Shown here: one piece after another, positions 11,151 through 22,545 of the stretch
Position numbering within the stretch: position 1 is the first letter of the stretch
How the letters are laid out: each line of letters starts with the position of its first letter
Assembly (NCBI GenBank): GCA_003116875.1
Contig: BCKT01000006.1
Location: 1,275,934-1,339,933 of the forward strand
Reading direction: 5' to 3'
Source of the DNA: Takashimella koratensis
Taxonomy: Eukaryota; Basidiomycota; Tremellomycetes; Trichosporonales; Tetragoniomycetaceae
DNA: 64,000 bases
The notes under the pieces: model-generated
The model's input: the letters and a program-made list of their open reading frames with translations, nothing else
The model's database searches: none
Told to the model about the DNA's origin: nothing
Translations under genes and position numbers: made by a program

Positions 11151-11811
11151 CATGACCACCGTCGACGAGCTGCTGTCCAAATTGACCGCTTCCGACATGC
11201 CTGACCGTCGCTTCTACTTCTCGGGTCGGCTGCCTCCCGATTTTTCGGATGAGTTCCGTTACGACTCGGTGTCGCACGGCTGTTTGCGGTTCAAGGACGA
11301 GTCAAGGACGTGCCTCATCACCTTCGAATTACCAGCGCATGTCAACTCAGCAACCCGCGACTGCGTCCGAAAGAGGGTATTTGATGAGAGAGGCGACGAC
11401 AAGAAGGGCTACTACACTCACAAGCTCTCCAATGTTCACCAGTGCTGGTCCGGGGTCGCTCAGGTTCCGTGCTCCCAGTTGATCGAAAAGCATGTCAAAA
11501 CGATCGAGTTCTCATACGACGGCGTGCTCTTGTCGATCCTGAGCTTGTTTGAGCATGGAAGAGAGTGCTCGTACCGCACCACCCAGCATCCCTCAGCAGG
11601 TTCGGTACAGCTCTCGTGGGGAAGAGGAGGGGAAGTTCCCTCACTGAAACCCCTTGAGTCGCCTGTCGGGTACGCCGAACAACCCTCCGCCAAGTCTCAG
11701 CCTGGAGGAGACACGGTTACCTCGTCCAACATCGGCGAGCCCCCCCTGGTGCTTCGTTACCGGGATGATCCGAGCCAGCCCGCCCGATCTTTCGAGAAAT
11801 GGGGGACTTGA
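11151..11811 (+). CDS. FFFxG family protein C, the most diverged member (220 aa)
   Basis: Intronless and without signal peptide. Motif I is altered to RRFYFSG (19-25), so the G-F-F-F-W-G core is reduced to F-Y-F-x-G. Motif II is recognisable only as VSHG followed by a hydrophobic/aromatic stretch (40-47). Motif III is well kept as GYYTHKLSNVHQC, ending at Cys98, and motif IV as GVLLSILSLF (124-133). The Gly-to-Cys spacing is 73, against 67-68 in A, B and D. The C-terminal 75 residues are polar and unlike the other members. The ATG at 11151 lies in a good context (ACCATGAC) after a pyrimidine-rich leader; the same frame is open upstream to 10873 but shows no family sequence there. Function unknown. 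Confidence 0.7.
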
Positions 11812-12637
11812 GATCTCTCGCAACTCTTCCGCCCGTACCATCTTCACTTTCACGATACTGCTCAGCCTTTCCCTCGGTCTCTCCTCTTGCTTGAGTGCCC
11901 CGACGTTCTTTCTCCGAATACGTAGTTCAACCTGCTTTTCACAGCTCTCTGCTCCAGCCTCCCCAGTCAGCAGTTGCAGTAATGGAATTCTCTGTCCGCC
12001 TTCCGCTATTCTCTGTACATCGATTCCCCACCGGTGTTCCGTTTGCAGCCATGATGCCTTAACGTCTCTGCCTACCACCACTCATGTTATACACAGAGAA
12101 CGGATGGCACTGACTGGTAGACAAATCGAAGACATGACAATAAAAGGGTAGCATCAGCTGCACTCTTTCGAGAGAGGAGACATGTGTACGTGCATCACCG
12201 GTGCGCCGTGCGTGAAGGGAGGCATTCTGACCGGCTCGCCCGAGATGGCCCTTTGTAAAGTGTATCCGGAGTGGAATATCGGGGATCCGGGGACTGTTGC
12301 TTTTCTTTGCAAGTGCTGACTTTGATGTGAATGGCAGTCCCAGGGATCTTGTCCAAGATGCCGGAGTTAGTGGGACTCTGCGTCTCATCTGTTCACAGCT
12401 TAGAACCATTGCTCAGTCGGACAGGAGGAAAGGAGTGTTGACCGGGCCGAAGACTTCCAATGTGCTTCGGGGTGAAGCAATGCTCCCCAGACTGGCAAAA
12501 GCGATCAGACTCGGGCAGCATCAAAATATAAAGATGCAGGAGCTGTTGTACTTGCTTGCTCCACATTACTGCATTCACATCCCACCTCAATACCTCATCC
12601 AAGCAGGCATAAACACAACCAACTACAATACACAGCC
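11812..12637. other. Spacer between FFFxG genes C and D, with promoter of D
   Basis: About 825 nt. The only signal found is TATAAA at 12527, 111 nt before the ATG at 12638. Open frames on both strands here are short and show no family motifs. Confidence 0.4.
12527..12532 (+). promoter_or_regulatory. TATA box of FFFxG gene D
   Basis: TATAAA in an A/T-rich patch, 111 nt before the start codon; spacing matches gene A (114). Confidence 0.55.
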
Positions 12638-13453
12638 ATGGAAACAAGTGCATATCAGCAGCAGCAGGACCAGATAGATGCTCATAGCATTTATCTGTCT
12701 GGTGGAAGGACAGACAAACAGGGGTTTTTTTTCTGGGGAGCGGTCGATGAGAACATTGTCGTGCAAGGCTCATTTGGCCGCGGTTCACAGACTACTGGAA
12801 CGATCAACTTCATAAAGTTTCCCGTGTCCGTTGAGTCGTTCTCATCACTGATGGCAACCTGGCAACAGGTTCAGCATAACAAACATAACGAGAACGGGGA
12901 AGGACCGATCTGGAACCATATCGCCAACGTAGAGCAGTGCTTCCAGCTCGCCACTGGTAACTCGCTAAGTGATATCAACATGGGGACAGATTGCCAGATT
13001 CTGCTCTCGGGGAACCCCGAGCAAGGGAGTGAGCTGGGGCCAGTGCTTGAGAACATTGCGCTGAACACTATCAGTAGCTGGAAGATTTCCCTCGCTCCAC
13101 TTCCAGCCGAGTCCAATCCTCAATTCTGGTGGTGTGAAAGGCGTGCCTCAAACAGAGTGGTCCCGACCGCTCTGGATCTGGCATATTCATTCAAAGTGGG
13201 ACCAGACTACGACACTGCTGCCAGTGTAAGCGGCATTGAGGCGGCACTGGGTATCTCCACCTCTGGCCTGTCGCCGCTGTCCATCGGTTTGGCCGAATTT
13301 TCTTTCATCGACGAGGTTGCTGGAAGCCCCATGTCTAGCTCGGGTGACGCGTTCACGCCCACCGAGTCAAGCGCGGCATCAACCCCATCTTCGTCTGGAT
13401 TCGACATGGCTGAACCAGACAACGGCATGGATTGGAACTTGACTTATGCGTGA
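12638..13453 (+). CDS. FFFxG family protein D (unknown function, 271 aa)
   Basis: Last and longest member of the tandem family; intronless, no signal peptide or membrane helix. Landmarks: GFFFWG at 29-34, NIVVQG at 39-44, NENGEGPIWNHIANVEQC ending at Cys101, and LGPVLENI at about 133-140 followed by ISSWKISLAPLP. It shares most with gene A: the same 67-residue Gly-to-Cys spacing and a common [DE]-G-[KE]-G-P-x-[FW]-x-H-x-x-N-x-x-[EQ]-C block. Beyond residue 150 it has its own acidic, Ser/Pro-rich tail (for example SGDAFTPTESSAASTPSSSG) ending GMDWNLTYA. That composition is compatible with a disordered or activation-like region, but nothing shows a function. A TATA box at 12527 precedes it. Confidence 0.8.
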   Translation: METSAYQQQQDQIDAHSIYLSGGRTDKQGFFFWGAVDENIVVQGSFGRGSQTTGTINFIKFPVSVESFSSLMATWQQVQHNKHNENGEGPIWNHIANVEQCFQLATGNSLSDINMGTDCQILLSGNPEQGSELGPVLENIALNTISSWKISLAPLPAESNPQFWWCERRASNRVVPTALDLAYSFKVGPDYDTAASVSGIEAALGISTSGLSPLSIGLAEFSFIDEVAGSPMSSSGDAFTPTESSAASTPSSSGFDMAEPDNGMDWNLTYA

Positions 13454-13737
13454 GGAAGGGAGCGACCGCAGACGGATATGCGACCGTGACACCTGTTGCT
13501 ACTTACATCAGCTCACTCCTTATAGCTCCCCATTCTGATCAATATCCGTTTCGTACATACATGCATGGACCGTTGCCAGTCGAATCCAGAGTCTGTCTCT
13601 GCCACCGCCACCACCGACAGCCGACCGCCGACCCGCGACGGTAGTCATATCCGACGTTCGCGCCTGAATTTCAACATCCTCCACATCTTCACCCATCCAT
13701 CCGTCCCCAATAACTGACGACCGGCCTTGTTCGGACG

Positions 13738-16048
13738 ATGGACATCCCTCCCCTCTCTCTCTCCGTGTAAGCCGTGACTCCTGCTTCCCGTTCTCCTACC
13801 GCTGTTCCCAACGCTTTCCTCGCCTCACGCGTCGCTGACCACTTCACAACCGACGTCATTCTATCACTTTCCAGGCTGGCGCTCACGCCGGTGTCGCTGC
13901 ACGTTCCGGAGGACGACGACGATGGGTCCCGACCTCTCCCTTCTCTCCTCCCCGTCCCCCCCACCGCTACCCCTTACCCTTCTCTCCCACCTCACTTCGC
14001 CCTCTCTCCCTCTCCCAACCACCCACCGCCTTACCCGTCCTTGAGCCTTGGCGAGTCCCTCTTCACCCACCTACGGCTGGTCAACACTTCCCCATCTGGC
14101 GCACCCGTGGCGGGCGTCAAGATGATGCTCGAGGTCCAGACCCCGGGGGGAAGGTACCGCCTCGACGAAGTGATTTACGGGCACACCGAGGGCCGACCCG
14201 AAGGAAGCAAGCCCGACGAGATGGAGAAGGAGGAGTTTGATGCACTCCCGCAGCTGAAGGCTGGAGAAGGGGTCGAGATGAAGGCTGGGATGGATATCAA
14301 AGAGCTAGGACAGCATGTGATGATTTGTTCAACGGCGTGGGAGACCCCAGAAGGGAGAAGAACGTTTCAGCGGTTTCTCAAGTTCAACGTGAGTGCCGTT
14401 CACTTCGAGTCATGTTGAGCCCCGCGCTGGCGCGTCTTCCATGCTGATTCCTCCTTCATCAACCTAGGTTACACCACCGCTCGCGATCAAGACGCGCATC
14501 CACACGCCCAATCACCCCAATGCCGTGCTTTCACCTACCGGTCGCGAACGCGTCTTCCTCGAGGTCCTTGTCCAGAACACCTCGCTCGCCGCCATGATAC
14601 TCGGCGACGTCGAGCTCGAGCCGGTCCAAGGTCTCGTCGTTCAGTCACGGCCTGGCAGCAACACCGAGGAGGGGAAAGTGAAGACCGATGTCGCGGCTGC
14701 GGCCCCACGGTCTTTGATCCCGGGTGACACGAGGCAATTCCTCTTTGTCCTCGTTCCCGACCACGCGAGTGCCGACGCCGAGGAGCCCAAGTTGACACGG
14801 TCAACATTCCTACCCTTCTTCGCGGGTGGCACGATCCTTCCTCTGGGTCGTATGGACATATCCTGGGTCTCGGGTCCACACCGAGAACCTGGTCGACTCC
14901 AGACCTCCACGTTGAACCGTCGCGTCCCTGTGCCCATCCCCTCTTCGACACCTGCGGCAGGACAGCCCTTCAGCAGATCGATGTCCGCTGCAGGGGGCGG
15001 ATCCCCACTCGTTCCTTCTCGCACAGCATCGGCTATCCCACCTTCGCCTGGCCAATTCCCTTCTCCACGGATCGGCGGAAACACATCGAGAGCACTCGCA
15101 CCTTCCCCCTTGCCCGGACCGCCGCCGCTCCCACCCAAATCCGATCTCAAGTGGGAATACGACCTGGTAGTTCTCGACGGCCCTCAGTCGGAGTCGAGCC
15201 GGACAGCTGAAGTCGAGCATCCATTCTCACTTACCGTCCGCGTCGCTATCCGCTCCCCTCCTGTGACTCTTGCCCCCGTTGACTCCGAAGCCGCCGACCC
15301 CCTACCTCTGCCTGCAGCTCCGCCACCGCCCTCCATCGGCGTGCAATACCTTACCATTATATCACCTGCTACGGTCCCTGGGTCAACATCAATGACGATC
15401 CCACAGCCGACTCCTCTTCTTGCCTTCTCCCCACCTTCGCGCGGCGCGACGCCCATGTCACCTGGTCCTAGCCGCGTCCTCTCTCCTCCCGTGGCATCTT
15501 CCCGACCCATGACGCCCGTCTCTTCCCAGCTACGCCAAGCTACTTCCTCCCACATCGGCTCCTCCTCCACTCTCCAACTCACCACAACATATTCTCCTCG
15601 CCTCTCGCAGCTCCAACTCCAACAACAGCAACAACAATCATCCACCGCCTTATCAGCATACCCACCACCTGCCGAGCTGTTCCCACCGCTACCGGAATGC
15701 AGACCACCCTTGCACCATCCTAAACGATTGGACCACCCGCACGCGCCTTCGTCGATCCCCGTCCCGCCTCCCGGCCGAGTCGCGCACCTCGGACACAGCC
15801 TGGTCACTCTGCCGTCGCTCAAGCTGGAGCTCGTTGTAGAGGATATGGGGACGACATATGTCGAGCCATCAGAGAGAGTGAGGAGGTGGGAGGCGACGAC
15901 GGAAGTTAAGCTGGACTTTGTAGCTCTAGATGAGGGACTGGCAGAGCTTGGCGGGTTCAGGCTGGTGCAATTCTACGACGAGGCAAGAGATAGTGGACTT
16001 GTAGCGCGCGAGTGGGAGAGTCTGGGCGATGTCTGGGTGACGGAGTGA
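13738..16048 (+). CDS. TRAPPC13: TRAPP complex subunit TRAPPC13 (DUF974 family)
   Basis: Subunit of the TRAPP tethering complex acting in ER-Golgi traffic and autophagy. A short first exon (MDIPPLSLSV) is joined across an intron at 13767-13874 to LALTPVSLHVPEDDDDG. Then come the family blocks: SLGESLFTHLRLVNTS, VKMMLEVQTPGGRYRL, LGQHVMICSTAWETPEGRRTF, and FLKFN joined across an intron (about 14391-14468) to VTPPLAIKTRIHTPNHP. RVFLEVLVQNTSLAAMILGDVELEP follows. The last part holds a long Pro/Ser-rich insertion with a glutamine run near 15620-15640, absent from compact animal homologues. It closes with the conserved GGFRLVQFYDE...WESLGDVWVTE. It is convergent with citrate synthase, 334 nt apart. 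Confidence 0.85.
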
Positions 16049-16382
16049 GTGTGCGGCGAAGAAGAGTGCGGCTGGGCGAGGTTGAGCTTTAAACCTCAGT
16101 CGACGCCACGAGAGACCTAGTCTAGACATGGCATGTATCTACTTTTTGCATCGCAACTGATCCTAAAGACTGGATAGGGTAAGACGAGGAAAGTAGGGTG
16201 TATCGGGTAATGGAGAAAGAGGGGTAGGGAGATGGGGGAACGAGTGACTTCTTCTTCCCAGATGATCGCGCGGCAGACAACAAGACTCTCGACGAGGTGA
16301 AGAGAGCTCAAAGACCCAGCCCAAGGTGATGTTTTGCGTTTTTGTTTTGATACCTCGGACAGTATGATCGACGTTGTCGAAT

Positions 16383-16564
16383 TTACTTGCCCTCGAACAT
16401 CTCTGCAAGATGGTCAGCAGCTGTTATAAACGAGGTATACTAGCTAATGCTCATGGACACCAGACTCACTCTTGATGGCGGCGGTCGAGTACGACTTGGG
16501 ACGCTCGAGGGGCATGCCAAGGGCACGGTCCCAGATGAGCTGGGAGACGACACCGAACGCACGC

Positions 16565-16605
<41 letters not shown>

Positions 16606-17198
16606 GCCGTAGTAGGTGAGGAGGACACCGGAGTGGGCGTCCACGTTGGGCCAGGGGTCTGAGCAAGGAGTCAGCTCTAAACGGGGGAAAATATGCAGAG
16701 TACTGCAAGATGGATATCATAAGATCAACTTACTCTTGGCCTTGCCGGCCTCGAGGAGAATGTCGGGGACGATCTTGTAGATCTGGCCGACAATCTTGAA
16801 GAGCGGGTCCTCGGGGAGGTGCTTGAGCGCAAATTCGCGCTGAGCAGTGTAACGAGGGTCGGTCTTGCGAAGGACGGCGTGGCCGTAACCGGGGACGACC
16901 TGGCCGCCCTTGAGGGTGGACCAGACGTACTCGGCGACCTTCTCGTCCGAGGGAGCCTCACCGATCTGGTCGCGCATCTTGTGGACCCATCGGAGGACCT
17001 CCTGGTTGGCGAGACTGTGGTGTGTCAGCGGTATGCCAAGTTAGCTCCGTCCCATCCTTGCGGGTTGCGGCAAACAAAACCAGGTCAGGACCAAGCACTT
17101 ACCCGTGAAGGGGACCGGCGAGACCGTTAAGGGCGGCACCGTAAGCAAGGAAGGGGTCGGAGAGGGCCGAGCCGACGAGGTGGCCAGTGTGGGCCGAG

Positions 17199-17236
<38 letters not shown>

Positions 17237-17411
17237 GAGCCTCATGAGCTCGACAAAGTCGGCGTTGTCGCCGTAGCCGAGGAGGGTAGCGAGGTTGGCC
17301 GAGTAGTCCTTGGACGGGTCAATCGCGGGGAGCTTGCCGTCGCCGAAGACGTTGCGGAAGATGCGGCCGGCGATGTTGGGGAGCTTGGCGATGAGGTCCA
17401 TAGAGTCGTCA

Positions 17412-17446
<35 letters not shown>

Positions 17447-18366
17447 CTCAGAGTAGGCCTTGGCGAAGGCCGAGTCGTGGTTGAGGGCGGTGACGGCGAT
17501 GGCGAACTGGGACATCGGGTGGAGGGTGTTGGGGCATCGGTCGATGAGCTCCTCGACGAACTTGGGGAGCTCGGCGCGGGCAGCCCACTCCTGCGAGAGG
17601 CCCTTGACCTGCTCAGCGGTCGGGACCTCGCCAGTGACGAGGAGCCAGAAGAGCGACTCGGGGAGGGGCTCGGTGCCGCCCGGAGCAGCGGGGAGCTGCT
17701 GCTGGCACTCGGGGATGGTGAGGCCGCGGAAACGGATACCCTCCTCGGCGTCGAGGACGGAGCCCTCCCAGATGAGGCCCTGGAGTGATATCAGCGGAGG
17801 TTCAAAGGAGTTTGGGGAGTGCGATGGGGCACACAGTGCGTTGACGACAGGTTTTTCGAAGCAAGGGAAGTCATTTTCCTCCTCCGTCCCCATTCTTTCT
17901 CTCTGCTGCTTCGTTTCTATCATCTTCGCTTGGCCTCTACTCTATCTGACAGGCTCCCTGACAGGCCGCTGTCGCCACGCTGTAGACTCTGCCTTGCCGA
18001 CTTTGTCCACTACCAACGTGCCCAGCCCAACTCACCTTGATGCCGCGCATACCACCGTAAGCCTGGTCAACGGTGGTCTCGCCAAAGCTCTTGTTGCCGT
18101 AGGCAGCACGGACGGCCTTGACGTTCTCGATCTCCTGGGGGATGAGCTCGGCGAGGCGCTCCTTGAGCGACTGGGCCTGGGCCGCGGGCGTCGAGGAGAA
18201 CGCACGGGCGACGGGCGCGCGGAGCTGTGGGGGTGTGACGGGTGAGGAGGGGCATGGGCAGGGAGGGGATAGGAGGAAAGATAGTCAGCGAAGGGTGTTA
18301 GATGCGGTGAAGGGAAGTGAGGAGGCTCACCTGGGAGCGGAGGATGTTGCGGGAGGTGGAGAGCAT
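16383..18366 (-). CDS. CIT1: Citrate synthase, mitochondrial
   Basis: Condenses acetyl-CoA and oxaloacetate into citrate, the entry step of the TCA cycle. The N-terminus [12 protein letters not shown] followed by an [18 protein letters not shown] segment is a typical mitochondrial presequence. Family blocks follow: [39 protein letters not shown], the first histidine region [29 protein letters not shown], the second histidine region [31 protein letters not shown] with the catalytic Asp, and a C-terminal [26 protein letters not shown]. The last exon encodes only EMFEGK before the stop. Five or so introns are visible, including one at about 17782-18033. A long antisense open frame across the main exon is a codon-bias shadow. 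Confidence 0.96.
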
Positions 18367-19248
18367 GGTGAGTGGTGTGTGTTTGGTGATGGAGGAGAGG
18401 GAAGAGATGGGGAGGAGATGGAGATGGAGATGAAAATATAGTGAGTGACGCGGATGTCGGATGTGAACCCAAGGAAAATCCAGGCTGGCGGCTCCCAAAG
18501 GACCCTCGTCGGCGTTCCGTCATGACATGTGGCGGGCTTTTCCTCTGGCCACATCCGCCACTCTCATTGGCTGAGGTCATTGCCGTGGGGTGAACACTCG
18601 GCAAGGGACGGACGCAGGGGGCCATACAGCCCACGGACAGCAGGCGAGCCGCGGGAGCTCCTCAGTGCGTCAACAGTCTCTCACTCACCATACGTACACA
18701 ACCGAGGCTATTCGGCTCGTCTCCGTCGGTCCACCCGACCATGCACATCCCGACGAGAGAAAAAAATACTCCTCTCACAACCAACTCCCATCAACGACAC
18801 CACCGGTCAACGGTCAGAACCTAGTAAGCTGAGATGCTAGTTACATGCACACTCGGTTGCTACTCAACCGGAAACATTTATCGAAAATCTGATGGTACAG
18901 AACAGTAGAGAGGGAGTGGAGACGGATGGATATCGGCTACGAACATGGGTTTGCGGCAATGGCTTTGGCTTTGGCCTTGGCCTTGGCCGCTAGAAACAAA
19001 TTGTCCAGGGTGGATCTGCCTCTCGGTTTTAGACCTTGAGTTTTTCTTTTCTTTTTCTTATTTGGTTCAAGAAGTAGGCGAGGTTTAGCCGACAGAGAAG
19101 CCGACGTTTCCGGTCTCTCCTCCAACCGCAACCTAACCAAGTCTCCCTGCCCACGTCGCTCGCCACTACTCCTTCGGACTCTACACACCGCGGTATCCGC
19201 GTCCGTGCTACCTCTTCCGTCCCCGGGCACCGCTAACTTAGTCATTCT
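18367..19248. other. Intergenic region with citrate synthase promoter
   Basis: About 880 nt between the citrate synthase start and the GH16 stop (both minus strand). A small repeat of a TGGCTT/TGGCCT hexamer occurs at about 18958-18989. No gene, RNA or mobile element was recognised. Confidence 0.4.
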
Positions 19249-21311
19249 TTACCCGACCCACGAGTTCGTCGGTGCCGACCCTTTGCGGGGGATGCTGTTC
19301 TCCGAGTAAGGGGTGTAGGTGAGTTGGGGGATGTGGTCGGTGACGAGGCTGCCCTTGGATCGGCGGCTGAAGTCCTCCTTCGCGACGAAAGTGTACGGCT
19401 GGTTGGGTGGGATCTGCTGCTGCGCCTGAGCCTCCTCGCTCTTCGCCTGCTGGATCAAGAGTCGCCTGTGATCGAAAGAAACCGTCAGCCTTGAACGGAA
19501 GCAGGTGATGATCTCGCTGGGGACCAAACTTACCTGCGACGAGTGTAGAGCGCGCGTCGCCAGAGGAGGAAAGCAATAACGAAGACGGAAACACCACCGA
19601 TCACGATACCGGCAATGTCTTGCTTGGAGAGAACCATGGTGGAGACTGCAGATCCCGACGCGGTGTAGACTCGGAGCGAGTTGATGGACCAGTACGCCTC
19701 GGCGAACGCGCCAGGGTTGTTCATGACAAAGCTCGTGCAAGTGGAGGGGCATCCGCTGGCAGAGTACGCGGTGGTTCCAGCGCTGCCAGGGTGTTAGCTC
19801 GTTGTTTATGGGATTGATGTGAAGAAAGAAGGTGTCGGGTGGGTACGCACTACTGGCCGCAGAAGGTGAGGTCGAAGACAATGACGTGGTTGCCAAAGTC
19901 GCTCTTGCACGAGGGGACCGACAAGTTGGCTCCGGGCTGTCCCCAGTCGGCGACGTTGGTCACGGTAGTAGTACCGTCCTGCGCGGATCAGCGAGTGGTT
20001 CATCTGGGCTTTAAACCCGATCGAAAACTTACCTTGACGTCTTGGGGCACGTTGGTCGCTGTCCTTGGCCAGAAGTAGATGTAGACACCCCCCGAGCTGA
20101 TGTCGAATGTCAGCTCAACCCACGGCCAAACTCCAACTTGTTCGCCCTCTTGACGTTCTCCTTAATTCTTTCAACTCACTTGGCGACATCTCTCCACATG
20201 GCGTACCAGCCACCACCGATAGCGTTCACCCCTGCGCCGAAGCTATCAACTCCATACGTCGCGTTCGTGCCCAGATCGACACCGCAACCGGTGTTCCCAT
20301 CGAGGTAGGCGCTACAAGTCTGCGACCCCACTGCGCCAGTCATGTACGCTGAAGCGTCGATCTTGCAGTTGTCCGAGGTATGCAGGGACGCGACGTCATA
20401 AGTGATTGGATAACCGGACTGGGTCGCGTTGGTGAGTCCCGTCGTGGCGTTGTAGGCGGCGCCGTGGAGGGTCGGGATGGCGTTGGCGCCTTCGATGATG
20501 TCGATCTCGCCGCCCTTGGGCCAGCCGGACTCGACAACAGTCCAGAATGCAGGCCACTAGTAGGGGTTAACGATCAGCTTGGATCGGTGGGAAAAGTGAG
20601 GCATGGCGTTGGGAGGTTATGTAGTGAGACAAGGACGCAAGGACTCACCGTGCCACAACCGACCGGCATGTGGTTGAGGTCGAGGATGTACACACCCTAT
20701 CTCAACGTCAGTGTCATGATTCTTCCCCACTCAGTCCAATCCATACTACTACTCACATCGGCCCACTCGGCTTTGCTGGAGATGCGGACCGAGTTTCGGC
20801 CGCGGCCAGTGGCGACGTTGGTTGAGTCGGCACGCATGATGAAGCTGCCGTCTGACTGGACGCCGACGAGGGCCTGGTTGGTCGCGTCGCTCAGCGACAC
20901 GTAGCTGTCGGTCGTCAGTGCTGACTCGGTTTTCAAAACTTGGGACTGGGAGGTAGGGGGGAAGGGTTGCTCACTTGACGTAACCGTCGGTGGGGTCGTC
21001 GTCGGTGAAAAAGTCTACCAAAGGAGGGTGGTTGTCAGCACGGTATCAAGGAGTCGAACAAAGTGGGACGATCAGAACTTGGTCTGATCTGGGTGCGATA
21101 CTCGTCTGAAGTCGGAGGTGGGAACGACCAAGGGGGGGGGGGTAAGGGGAGACTCACTAAAGTCGGTGGTGAACGAGCTGCCAGAGTAAGTCTTGGCGAG
21201 CTTGAGCGAGGTGCTCGAAGTCATCAGACTCGCACCGGCGGTATGAGTTGTCGATTGAGCTCGAACACCGGCCGCTGCGACGGCGAGGATGGTGAGAGTA
21301 GCCCCGAGCAT
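19249..21311 (-). CDS. GH16 beta-glucanase-like protein with C-terminal membrane anchor
   Basis: Secreted, membrane-anchored glycoside hydrolase family 16 protein, a group that cuts or transfers beta-1,3(4)-glucans in walls. A signal peptide (MLGATLTILAVAAAGVRAQS) begins exon 1. After several introns come DFFTDDDPTDGYVKYVS, RISSKAEWADGVYILDLNHMP, CGTWPAFWTV, the catalytic ExDxxE motif in GGEIDIIEG, then cysteine-containing blocks (SQTCSAYLDGNTGCGVDLG) and a WYAMWRDVA...VYIYFWPR segment typical of fungal GH16. Near the C-terminus a hydrophobic helix (IAGIVIGGVSVFVIAFLLW) is followed by RRALYTRRR and a cytosolic tail of roughly 70 residues ending SAPTNSWVG, so the anchor is type I membrane rather than GPI. 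The intron at about 21100-21165 contains a C10 run on the sense strand. Substrate is not shown by sequence. Confidence 0.85.
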
Positions 21312-22545
21312 ATCTGTTCTTAAATCTTAGATGTGAAAAGAGCAAGTTCGATGAACTGGTGTCGATCTGCGCGACGCAGGTGTGCTCCTCTTGGGAAGCA
21401 GAGATGGTAGGGGTGAAAGAGTGTGGAGGTGAGGCGGTCGAACCAGTCGAGCGTTCTCGTCGGTGTGAGCCTTGTCGTCGATGTGCAGACGGCGTGTGGG
21501 AGAGTGGGTAAAGGTAGAGAGAGATATTGGGTGCACGTCTCGAGACTGAGTCAAGTTCGAGGGTGGATAAGAATGAAGGGGAGGGAGAAGGAAGAGGAGG
21601 GGATATGAGCAATTGAGTAGAGATACAAGGAGGTATTCAACCAGTCAAGAGGTTGACTATCGAGACGGATGAGTGCAAGGCTGAGATGCAAGCTCGGCTT
21701 TGTGAGAACGAGGAAAAAAGGTGAGGAATAGAAATGGCAGACAGAGTTTGATTTGATCGTATCCTTCGCGATCGACATCGATCCACTGGGTTAGGCAGGA
21801 CGAGGGGTGTGCAAAGGGGTCTGAAGGGCTGGGCGAAATCTTCTCATCTCGGCATACTGAACGACGGGGGATACAGTACTGTACGTTGCCTTGCCTACGC
21901 CAGCCCCTGTCTTTGTCCTTGGTCGCATGCAGCAAGAAGGGCAATTAACCTCTCATCTCCTGGCTTGACTGGTCGAGCAGAGGAGAAAAGGTGGATTCTT
22001 TCCCAGAGAAGCAGGACTCAATGGGCCCATGTCTGTCCATATCTGGGGTAAACGATGGGGTGCGTTGTCAGTTGGGTTGTTGTTGTTGTGACGACCGAGA
22101 ATGTGTGTCCCGCCGGATGAGGCAACGTTGGCCTTTGGATGAGCGACAAGCCACAGCGCCACATAGAATGAGGAAAAAAGGGTAACCCAGGCACGAGTGT
22201 TGATAAGAAAAAAGGACCAATGTAAAAAGGTAATAAATGACACATAATGCCGGTTTTGCAGATATAAGAGGGGGGGCATAGATAAGCTCTCAGGGACAAT
22301 GCATGCAGTCTACCATCGACACGAGCCTGGTTGAGAAACGATGAGCAACGAAGGGGTGCGCAGAGCATAGAGCCATGAAGCGTGGATGCAAGATGTACAG
22401 GTGTATCGGGGTTCACGTCGTCGTCTCTCGTCTCTCCTCTTTCCTCTCTCTTTCTCTGCCTCCATGTCGTATAGAGGGGTTTCTTCTTCGATTTTGTAAT
22501 TCACTACCGATTTCTCGCTCTCTCTTCCCTTGAATGCTTCATCGT
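21312..22545. other. Intergenic region between GH16 and CCT5
   Basis: About 1.2 kb holding the GH16 promoter side and the CCT5 3' flank. It is purine-rich on the plus strand. Many small frames exist on both strands but none shows a domain, signal peptide or splice-supported extension. Confidence 0.4.

Noticed and set aside
17105..17788. 227-codon open frame antisense to citrate synthase
   Set aside because: It mirrors the codon bias of the main citrate synthase exon and has no family motif.
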